A stretch of 32,541 nt of DNA. Source: Verrucomicrobiota bacterium (lineage in GTDB: Bacteria; Verrucomicrobiota; Verrucomicrobiia; Limisphaerales; SIBE01). The DNA is taken from contig JACQWK010000190.1 in NCBI GenBank assembly GCA_016209525.1, positions 1-32,541 of the forward strand. Direction: 5' to 3'. Below the pieces are notes generated by a model, which had not been told where the DNA came from, ran no database searches, and was given only the letters and a program-made list of their open reading frames with translations. Position numbers and translations under genes: made by a program. Positions 8,173 to 15,277 of the stretch are shown piece by piece (position 1 is the stretch's first letter; every line of letters begins with the position of its first letter).

Positions 8173-9327
8173 ATGCTGAGCATTAGACTGCCCCTTCCGC
8201 GATTTCTTTCAGCCGGTGAAGTATTTCTCGGACCCGGCAGCATTGGCGCTCTGAGGGCCCTGAACGCGTCGAAGGCCGTGTTGCTCGCATCAAAGTCGCT
8301 GGTCGAAGATGCGGACATGACATCCCTGCTTCAAAAGAATCTCGGAGCATTGGAGGTCCTGACGCTGGCGGCCCATCCGGGCGAACCGACCTTGTCTGGG
8401 CTGGATACCATCCTCCGTGAACTCTCCGTGTTTAAACCGGATTGGATTGTGGCAGTCGGGGGCGGTTCCGTATTGGACACCGCCAAATTGGCGTGGACAT
8501 TTTATGAACACCCGGATGCCGACCTTGAGGTAATCACGAGACCATTCGTTGTTCCAGGCTTACGAGGGAAGTCGCGCTTTGTGGCAGTGCCAACGACGGC
8601 CGGCAGCGGTTCCGAAGTGAGCTCCAGCGCGGTTTTCTTTGACGCCGAGACCGGTCAAAAGCGCTTTCTAGTCTCGCATGAATTGCTACCCGATTTGGTG
8701 ATACTCGATCCGGTCTTGACCACGAAGGTCCCCCCTCGGGCTGTTGCAAGCGCCGGATTGGACGCTCTGGCTCACGCGATCGAAGGATACGTGTCCAGGT
8801 TCACTAATCCGTTTGCCGATCTCATCGCTGAGAAAGCGGCTTCTGTGATCTTCGAAACGCTACCTGTAACGTTTGCCGAAAGATCGGATCTTGAGGCCCG
8901 CTTACGGATGATGGAGGCCGCCATGCTAGCGGGTTGGGTGCAGAACCTGAAGGTCCCAGGCGTAGGGCATGCCGTGGCGCACCAGATGGCCTCTTTTGGG
9001 ATTCCTCACGGCATCGCCACCGGAGCTTTGCTGGGAGCGTCGATTACTGCGAATTGCAGTGACGAAGGCGTTCGGCATAAATACCGGCGCTTAGCGCATT
9101 CATTGAATCTGGTAGATGAAGATCAGCTCATCGAGCGGATTCAGGCGCTTCGACTGCGCCTTGACGTGGCTCAGCCATTGTCGACTGGGATATCGAACGG
9201 ACGATCAATGATCCTGGAGAAACTGGACGAAATCTGTCGGAATGCCATGGTGGACCCGTGTGCTCACGCCAACCCGGTCCCCGTGACGCCGGAAGTCGTT
9301 CGAGGACTGCTGTACGCTGCCTTGTGA
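8173..9327 (+). CDS. Iron-containing (class III) alcohol dehydrogenase
   Basis: A 384-residue member of the iron-dependent alcohol dehydrogenase family. GGGSVLDTAK (96-105) binds the NAD(P) cofactor and PTTAGSGSE (140-148) is the family signature. The metal ligands appear to be Asp197 and His201 in GLDALAHAIE, His266 in GVGHAVAHQ, and His279 in GIPHG. All four are present, so the enzyme should be active. The likely job is interconversion of an aldehyde and an alcohol. It overlaps the start of the LuxE-LuxC fusion by four bases, so the two are probably co-translated and the aldehyde made by LuxC could be its substrate. The exact substrate is unknown. Confidence 0.9.
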   Translation: MLSIRLPLPRFLSAGEVFLGPGSIGALRALNASKAVLLASKSLVEDADMTSLLQKNLGALEVLTLAAHPGEPTLSGLDTILRELSVFKPDWIVAVGGGSVLDTAKLAWTFYEHPDADLEVITRPFVVPGLRGKSRFVAVPTTAGSGSEVSSSAVFFDAETGQKRFLVSHELLPDLVILDPVLTTKVPPRAVASAGLDALAHAIEGYVSRFTNPFADLIAEKAASVIFETLPVTFAERSDLEARLRMMEAAMLAGWVQNLKVPGVGHAVAHQMASFGIPHGIATGALLGASITANCSDEGVRHKYRRLAHSLNLVDEDQLIERIQALRLRLDVAQPLSTGISNGRSMILEKLDEICRNAMVDPCAHANPVPVTPEVVRGLLYAAL

Positions 9328-11885
9328 AAACCCTTCTGTCATCGCCGGATTTGGAACCATTGGATCAGTTGCTGAGCGAGCCTTGCTTTAGCTGGCGCCC
9401 CGAAACGAAAAAGCGAGTATTGCTGTCAGCCCTGAACAAGGCTTTTCAGCATCATTTCCAAAACTGTGCCAGTTATCGCCACTTTTGCCGACGCCGCGGA
9501 GTCAACGCGGAGACGCGGTTTGACTCCTACGAGCAACTTCCGTTTCTCCCTGTTCAGGCTTTCAAGGAAAATGCCGAGTTGTTGTGCTCGGTCGCTCCTG
9601 CCGATATTAAAACGCGCCTACAGTCATCCGCCACAAGCGGCATCGCGAGCACGGTGACGATTGACAAGGTGACTTCGCGACGGCAAATCAAAGCGTTGGC
9701 CGCGGTGTTGTCCGAGGTCTTGGGTGCGACAAGGAGACCGTTTTTGGTCGTGGATCTGGACCCACGAAGCGGCGCGGCGGATGTTTTGGGAGCAAGGAAC
9801 GCTGCGGTGAGAGGTTTCCTAAACATGGCACGCGAAGTCCAGTATTTCATGATGCGAGAGCAGGATGGCCGTTTGTCCTTGCGGGCGGATGCTTTCAGCG
9901 AAGCACTTGAAAGGCATAGCCAGAACGAAGATCCGGTCGTGGTCTTCGGTTTTACATTTGTGCTCTATGTGTCCGGCGTCTTGCCTTTGCTCAAACTCGG
10001 AAGGTCCTTCCGTTTACCTCCTGGTTCGTTCGTGATTCATATCGGAGGTTGGAAGAAGTTGGTTGATCAACAAGTTTCGAAGGGAACCTTCACGGAGGCG
10101 ATGGTCCAGGCATTCGGGGTCCCGGCCAGTTCCGTGGTCGATTTCTATGGTTTCACTGAACAGATCGGTGTGACTTACCCTGACGGACCCGACGGGCAGA
10201 AGTGCACGCCAGCCTTCGCTGAGGTGTTGGTTCGAGATCCGATTTCAATGGAAATCTTGCAGGACGGGCGCGAGGGATTGCTGGAATTCCTCACACCGAT
10301 TCCATTTTCCTATCCTGGGATAGCTGTTTTGACCGATGACATCGGGGTGATCACGGAACGTGACTCTGAACGATCAGGGGGATGGCAAGGCACACGATTT
10401 CGCGTCCTTGGCCGCGCCGCAACTGCGGAGGTGCGCGGATGTGGCGACATCATGGCGGAAAAAATCGCTCCCTCTCTCCTGTCGCGAGTCGAAGTGGATC
10501 AAGACCAGAATGGTTTTATCACGATTAGGCCGAGACTCCTTTTCGACGGCCTACGCAACTATTGTCCAGCAGATTTGAGAACCCCTCTCGATTTGCAGGA
10601 GTTGCCCGAAGTTGAGGATCTGACCGAGTTGTGCGACCGACTCAGAAAAGCTCGGCAGCTTTTGGATCAATACAGCATCGACGAACTGGTTGCGCTGATT
10701 TCGGCCGCGGCGCGCCGCTGGATTGCTCTGGATTCTTCGCTGGCCGTTTTCAGGCAGCAGGGTTTATTGTTTCTCTGCAATTGGTGTCAACCTTCTGCGC
10801 TGCGCCGGATGGCTGACCGGTCTTTGAGGGATGCACGGGGAATCATGGACACGTATTTGCCAATTGGGGGTCTGAATCGGCGCTTAATCAGAGCTTTTCC
10901 CCGAGGGCTTGTGGTTCATTGGCTGGCGGGAAACGTTCCGTTGCTAGGAATGCTCGGAATCGTGCAGGCCATTCTTACCCGCAACGCGAATTTGGTCAAA
11001 GCGGCCAGTTCCTTCTCTTCGGTCCTACCCGCGCTGCTTGAGTCTTTTCGTGGCTTGGAACTGGAGACCCGGAGCGGGCGAACGCTCCGCGGCGACGATG
11101 TCTTGGCTGCCACGGCAGTGGTTTACTTCATGCGAGATGACCTTCGAGCTGCAGCGCAAGTGTCAAGAGCAGCCGACGTTCGGTTGGCCTGGGGAGGACG
11201 CGAAGCTATTGAGAGCATTCTTCATCTGCCCAGACAGTTAGGAACCGAAGACATTATTTTTGGCCCCAAGATATCCTACATGGTCGTCGGGCGTGAGGCG
11301 TTGTCGACCGCTCGAGAAGTAAGAAGAATAGCCAGAGGAGCTGCGACTGATGCGTCGGTCTTCGATCAATATGCGTGTGCGTCGCCACACACGATTTTTG
11401 TCGAACGAGGTGGCGCGGCGGCTTCTGCCCGTGAGTTTGCCCGCTGTTTGGCTGATGAAATGGCCAAAGCCTTGATTCGCATTCCGAAAGCGCCTGTTGA
11501 CCCAGGCACTTCGGCCAACGTTCAGCGGAGGAGGATGGACTATGAATTCACCGGGGAGTTATGGCATTCAATCGGCACCGAGTGGACCGTACTTTTCGAT
11601 GAGGACGCGCACGAGGGTTTGGCCGAGCCGTCCTACTCCAGGGTGATTACGGTTCGAAGCGTAGAGGACATTATGGAAGCGGCGTCCTTCGCTCATCGCG
11701 GCATCCAAACCATCGGCATAGCCTTAGCCGGGCCGCGCAAGATTAGATTCGCGGAACAAGCTGCCCGGCTGGGAGTGGACCGATTCCCTGACATCGGCCG
11801 GATGACGCTGTTTGACACTCCGTGGGATGGCCTGTTTCCCATGGATCGCATGGTGCGCTGGGTGACCGTAGGTGGGCCGCTTTAG
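9324..11885 (+). CDS. LuxE-LuxC fusion: acyl-protein synthetase / acyl reductase
   Basis: An 853-residue protein joining two enzymes that are separate in bioluminescent bacteria. Residues 1-400 are LuxE-like: SSATSGIAS (about 101-109, ATP loop), HIGGWKK, the adenylate motif FYGFTEQIG, and RGC with Cys373 near the end of the domain, a candidate acyl-accepting cysteine. Residues 420-853 are LuxC-like: HWLAGNVPLLG for cofactor binding and DQYACASP with Cys685, the expected reductase nucleophile. LuxE activates a fatty acid with ATP and hands it to LuxC, which reduces it with NADPH to the aldehyde. The GTG at 9324 overlaps the previous stop (GTGA); an upstream GTG at 9258 is open but would give a 22-residue unlike tail. 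No LuxD or luciferase is nearby. Confidence 0.87.
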   Translation: MKTLLSSPDLEPLDQLLSEPCFSWRPETKKRVLLSALNKAFQHHFQNCASYRHFCRRRGVNAETRFDSYEQLPFLPVQAFKENAELLCSVAPADIKTRLQSSATSGIASTVTIDKVTSRRQIKALAAVLSEVLGATRRPFLVVDLDPRSGAADVLGARNAAVRGFLNMAREVQYFMMREQDGRLSLRADAFSEALERHSQNEDPVVVFGFTFVLYVSGVLPLLKLGRSFRLPPGSFVIHIGGWKKLVDQQVSKGTFTEAMVQAFGVPASSVVDFYGFTEQIGVTYPDGPDGQKCTPAFAEVLVRDPISMEILQDGREGLLEFLTPIPFSYPGIAVLTDDIGVITERDSERSGGWQGTRFRVLGRAATAEVRGCGDIMAEKIAPSLLSRVEVDQDQNGFITIRPRLLFDGLRNYCPADLRTPLDLQELPEVEDLTELCDRLRKARQLLDQYSIDELVALISAAARRWIALDSSLAVFRQQGLLFLCNWCQPSALRRMADRSLRDARGIMDTYLPIGGLNRRLIRAFPRGLVVHWLAGNVPLLGMLGIVQAILTRNANLVKAASSFSSVLPALLESFRGLELETRSGRTLRGDDVLAATAVVYFMRDDLRAAAQVSRAADVRLAWGGREAIESILHLPRQLGTEDIIFGPKISYMVVGREALSTAREVRRIARGAATDASVFDQYACASPHTIFVERGGAAASAREFARCLADEMAKALIRIPKAPVDPGTSANVQRRRMDYEFTGELWHSIGTEWTVLFDEDAHEGLAEPSYSRVITVRSVEDIMEAASFAHRGIQTIGIALAGPRKIRFAEQAARLGVDRFPDIGRMTLFDTPWDGLFPMDRMVRWVTVGGPL

Positions 11886-11930
11886 GAAGCGAGCCGATCA
11901 GGCAAAATCGTTTAAAACTTCAAGTTAATC

Positions 11931-13028
11931 ATGTCAAGCACCGCCATCGTCGCCGCTTCCTACTACGTCCCAAATCAAAAGCTGACGCATGCTGAGTTGG
12001 CAAGGCGGTTTGGGGAGGAACCCGTGAGGAAGATCGCTGAGAGTTCCGGAATTTGCGAACGCCGCGTTGCTGCGTCGGATGAATGCGCTTCGGACCTCGC
12101 GTTCCGGGCGGCGACGGATCTTTTAGCGGCCTTCGCAGTGGACCCGCGGACGATTGACCTGGTCATCTTCGCCACACAAACACCGGATTATTTGCTGCCG
12201 ACGACCGCCTGCCTTCTGCAAAATCGGTTGAACATCCCGACGACTTGCGGCGCTTTCGACATTAACCTTGGTTGCTCGCAATATGTGTACTCACTGGCTG
12301 TGGCCCATGGCCTGATCCGGGCTGGTCTTGTGAAACGCGCGCTGGTTATGACGGGAGACACGGTTTCACGGATCATCCATCCGCAGGATCGCAGGGTGGT
12401 GCCGCTGTTTGGCGATGGAGCCACGGCGGCCCTGCTGGAGCGCGTGCCGGATGGAGAAGGCTTTCAAGAGTTTGCCTTCGGAACGGATGGTTCAGGTTTC
12501 CAACATTTGGTTTGGCCAACGAGCGGCTTGCGCGTTCCGCGCACCTCTGAATCCGGTAAAGAAAAAGCAGACAGGAGTGGATCTATCCGGCGCGATGATG
12601 ACATGTTCATGGATGGAGCGGCTGTTTTTGTGTTCACGTTGAAGACGATTCCGCGGCTGGTCAACCAGTTGTTGGAGAAGGCCAGGCTGGATCTAGAAGA
12701 GATCGATATGTTCATTTTTCATCAGGCGAGCGAAATGATCGTCGAGTCTTCGGCAAGGAAACTCGGCATTCCGCGTGAGAAGCTACACTACAAGTTGCAC
12801 GACGTTGGAAACTCGGGTGGCTCCACGGTGGGCATCGCACTTACTGACGCCTGGCTTAAGGGTCGAATCAAACCGGGAATGAAAATTCTCATGGCTGCAT
12901 TTGGAGTCGGACTCTCGTGGGCTGGAACGATAATTCGATGGCCGGACCGGACTCTGGGAGCTGTCTGCAAGGTTGACTACTCCAGCAGCCCGCTGAAACC
13001 CAATTCACAGGTTACGCACTCAGGCTGA
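11931..13028 (+). CDS. 3-oxoacyl-ACP synthase III (FabH-like)
   Basis: A 365-residue thiolase-fold ketosynthase III. The catalytic triad is complete: Cys115 in INLGCSQYVY, His264 in FIFHQASE and Asn294 in VGNSGGSTVG. FabH enzymes condense a short acyl-CoA with malonyl-ACP to a 3-ketoacyl-ACP. Here the likely partners are the cassette's ACPs and SDR. The product is slightly longer than housekeeping FabH (about 320 residues), with an extra charged stretch near 204-222. KAS III genes with a reductase and ACP occur in glycan islands that make 3-hydroxyacyl groups for amino sugars, such as the viosamine island of Pseudomonas syringae. It begins 45 bases after the LuxE-LuxC gene. Confidence 0.88.
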   Translation: MSSTAIVAASYYVPNQKLTHAELARRFGEEPVRKIAESSGICERRVAASDECASDLAFRAATDLLAAFAVDPRTIDLVIFATQTPDYLLPTTACLLQNRLNIPTTCGAFDINLGCSQYVYSLAVAHGLIRAGLVKRALVMTGDTVSRIIHPQDRRVVPLFGDGATAALLERVPDGEGFQEFAFGTDGSGFQHLVWPTSGLRVPRTSESGKEKADRSGSIRRDDDMFMDGAAVFVFTLKTIPRLVNQLLEKARLDLEEIDMFIFHQASEMIVESSARKLGIPREKLHYKLHDVGNSGGSTVGIALTDAWLKGRIKPGMKILMAAFGVGLSWAGTIIRWPDRTLGAVCKVDYSSSPLKPNSQVTHSG

Positions 13029-13031
13029 GAG

Positions 13032-14393
13032 ATGACCGCAGTGTTTTCGTCCCGGTTGGTTGCTCCGCGCCGAATCCTCCTTTCAATCCCGCATATGTCC
13101 GGGCTGGAGATCAGGTATGTGCAGGAGGCTTTCGAATCCAACTGGCTAACGACTGCCGGGCCAAATCTTGCTTCACTTGAGGATGAATTCTCCCGCTTGT
13201 TGGGACTGCCGTCTGTTGCATTGAGCAGCGGAACGGCTGCCATCCATCTTGGTTTGAAACTACTCGGCGTGAGTCGGGGCGATGAGGTCATCACGCCAAC
13301 GCTGACGTTTGCCGCCAGTTGCAACCCGATTCTGTACGAGCACGCTACGCCGGTTTTTGTCGACAGTGAGCGTGCGTCCTGGAATCTGGATCCACAGATG
13401 TTAAGCGACTTGCTTATGAAGCGGGCCCGAGTGAACAAGCTGCCGAAGGCGGTAACCGCCGTTCACCTTCTCGGTCAGAGCGCGGATCTTCGTCCAATCC
13501 TTGAGATTTGTGGCTGTTACGAGATCCCATTACTCGAAGACGCGGCCGAATGCCTAGGGGCGAAGTACAAAAACAAGTCACCAGGGACGTTAGGCGCCGT
13601 CGGCGTATTCTCGTTCAATGGAAATAAAATAGTCACCGGCACCACCGGCGGGATGCTGGTATCGCCAAAAAAGGAATGGGTCGAGCAGGCCAGGTTTTGG
13701 AGCACGCAGGCTCGTGATCCTGATCCGCACAACAAGAATTATCTTCATTCGGAAGTCGGGTTCAACTATCGAATGAGCAATGTGATCGCGGGAATTGCCC
13801 GCGGACAGTTGCGTGTGCTCGAAGACAGAGTGCAGCAGCGTCGGGCTGTGTTCGAGCGGTACCACCAGGCATTTCAGGATATTCTAGGCATTGAGCCACA
13901 GCCAGAAGCGATTTTTGACTTCGAGAGTCGAGAGTCGAGAGTCGAAAGCATAGACAGAAATACTCCGCCTCAAGGTTCGTTTTTGACTCTTCATCCTCGT
14001 TCCTCCACAGGTCCGTCCGAGCGCTCCCCGGTCGACCCTGGCGCCATGCCCGTTCTCCCCCAGCCCTCAAACCTCAACACTCAACGCTCAACTCCGCGAA
14101 GCCGCCACACTCGCTGGCTTAGTTGCTTCCTGATCGATGAAGCGGAGTTCGGAATGTCCGCTTGGGATTTGATCCGCTTCCTCGATTCAGCGAACGTCGA
14201 AGCGCGCCCAGTATGGAAGCCGATGCACACGCAGAGGCTTTATCAAGGGTATGAGTGCATTGGCGGGGAAGTCGCTGAAGATTTGAATCGCCGAGGAATT
14301 TGCCTCCCGAGCTCGAGCAGCTTGAGCGAAAATGACCAGCAGTTTGTGATCGATCGTATCCGTGAAGCCCATTTTAAAGCGCGTCGGAAGTGA
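13032..14393 (+). CDS. DegT/DnrJ/EryC1 sugar aminotransferase (PglE-like) with in-frame insert
   Basis: A 453-residue PLP-dependent nucleotide-sugar aminotransferase, about 60 residues longer than usual. SSGTAA (65-70) binds the PLP phosphate, Asp170 in LLEDAAECLGA the pyridine nitrogen, and Lys199 in FNGNKIVTGTTGG is the Schiff-base lysine. The family adds an amino group to a 4-keto-6-deoxy sugar; PglE does this before PglD. Residues about 294-356 are a low-complexity stretch rich in S, R, P and T encoded by repeat DNA; they break the family pattern between the QPEA and RWLSCFLID segments, which are adjacent in relatives. The frame is kept, so the enzyme may still work. The gene starts three bases after the ketosynthase stop. 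Confidence 0.88.
   Translation: MTAVFSSRLVAPRRILLSIPHMSGLEIRYVQEAFESNWLTTAGPNLASLEDEFSRLLGLPSVALSSGTAAIHLGLKLLGVSRGDEVITPTLTFAASCNPILYEHATPVFVDSERASWNLDPQMLSDLLMKRARVNKLPKAVTAVHLLGQSADLRPILEICGCYEIPLLEDAAECLGAKYKNKSPGTLGAVGVFSFNGNKIVTGTTGGMLVSPKKEWVEQARFWSTQARDPDPHNKNYLHSEVGFNYRMSNVIAGIARGQLRVLEDRVQQRRAVFERYHQAFQDILGIEPQPEAIFDFESRESRVESIDRNTPPQGSFLTLHPRSSTGPSERSPVDPGAMPVLPQPSNLNTQRSTPRSRHTRWLSCFLIDEAEFGMSAWDLIRFLDSANVEARPVWKPMHTQRLYQGYECIGGEVAEDLNRRGICLPSSSSLSENDQQFVIDRIREAHFKARRK
13911..14099 (+). repeat. In-frame repeat insert inside the aminotransferase gene
   Basis: About 189 bases (63 codons) that do not match the DegT family. Near its left end is a tandem array of a seven-base unit, TCGAGAG three times then TCGAAAG (13921-13948). 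Near its right end is a second seven-base array, CTCAAAC, CTCAACA, CTCAACG, CTCAACT (14066-14093). Similar arrays occur between genes in this window. The length is a multiple of three, so the reading frame is kept. Exact borders need an alignment. Confidence 0.7.
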
Positions 14394-14417
14394 GTCTGCG
14401 AATGGGCGTGTCACATC

Positions 14418-15158
14418 GTGAGTATCAGTTTCTTTCAAATTGGGAACGATCAGACTCAGCCTTCTCGCGGTCGCCGTCACAGGCGAGAAGCAATCAAGCG
14501 TTGCTTTGATCTTACCATAACAATTCTGGGTATGCCGCTGTGGTTACCGCTTCTGTTGCTCATCGCTCTTCTTGTTCGGGTGACGCTTGGACCTCCCATC
14601 TTCTTTCGGCAGAAAAGGCCAGGGTTGCACTGTGAAATCTTCGAAATACTCAAATTCCGAACCATGACCAACGCCCGAAGTTCAAGCGGCGATCCGCTGC
14701 CCGATGCAGATCGGTTCACGTCATGGGGTCACTGGCTCCGAACAACTTCGTTGGACGAACTTCCCGAACTAATTAATCTGCTCCGAGGCGACATGAGCTT
14801 AGTCGGACCTAGACCGTTGCTCGTCCAGTATCTCGAGAGATACACGCCTGAACAAGCCCGTCGGCACGAAGTTAGGCCTGGGATAACGGGCTGGGCGCAA
14901 ATCAAAGGCCGCAATTCGATTTCGTGGGAGGAAAAACTGCGGTTAGACCTCTGGTACGTGGACAATCATTCTTTGTGGTTGGACCTTAAGATTCTTGCTT
15001 TGACGGTAGCAATGGTTCTGTCTCGACAAGGAATTAACGCTCCCGGAGAAGCGACCATGCCAGAATTTCTCGGCACCTCGGTTGAGAATAGAAAAGAGCA
15101 GCAGCTTCAGACTCACGATCAACCAGTTTTGCCGGCAAGGACAAATGCCCGCGAATGA
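14418..15158 (+). CDS. Undecaprenyl-phosphate sugar phosphotransferase (PglC-like)
   Basis: A 246-residue monotopic phosphoglycosyltransferase. A basic N-terminus (RGRRHRREAIKR) precedes one membrane-inserted helix at about 36-56. The Asp113-Glu114 dyad in SLDELPELIN is the catalytic pair of the family, followed by GDMSLVGPRPL and RPGITGWAQIKGRN. These enzymes move a sugar-1-phosphate from UDP-sugar to undecaprenyl phosphate and so start repeat-unit synthesis. With PglD-, PglE- and PglF-like genes around, a diacyl-bacillosamine-type sugar is the likely substrate. The start is GTG, 24 bases after the aminotransferase. An S/Q-rich tail after residue 215 is not conserved. The next gene follows after 119 bases that hold a small AACTTG-tcgg-CAAGTT hairpin (15215-15230). 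Confidence 0.9.
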   Translation: MSISFFQIGNDQTQPSRGRRHRREAIKRCFDLTITILGMPLWLPLLLLIALLVRVTLGPPIFFRQKRPGLHCEIFEILKFRTMTNARSSSGDPLPDADRFTSWGHWLRTTSLDELPELINLLRGDMSLVGPRPLLVQYLERYTPEQARRHEVRPGITGWAQIKGRNSISWEEKLRLDLWYVDNHSLWLDLKILALTVAMVLSRQGINAPGEATMPEFLGTSVENRKEQQLQTHDQPVLPARTNARE

Positions 15159-15277
15159 ACGAAATCGCGATCATGTTTTTTTTGCATCTGAAGCCATTCC
15201 GTTGGCCAAACGCTAACTTGTCGGCAAGTTGATACCCCTACGCACCGAGCCGGGACCTCCCGAACTCTGTCCGCTGG

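Noticed and set aside
9258-9323. Upstream GTG start for the LuxE-LuxC fusion
   Set aside because: It would overlap the dehydrogenase gene by 70 bases and add 22 residues unlike LuxE; the GTG at 9324 gives a normal 4-base overlap.
9324-11885. Bioluminescence (lux) operon
   Set aside because: There are no luciferase subunits (LuxA/LuxB) and no LuxD; the fused reductase lies among glycan genes.
13921-14093. Possible CRISPR or spacer-like array
   Set aside because: The units are only seven bases, lie directly next to each other and have no spacers.
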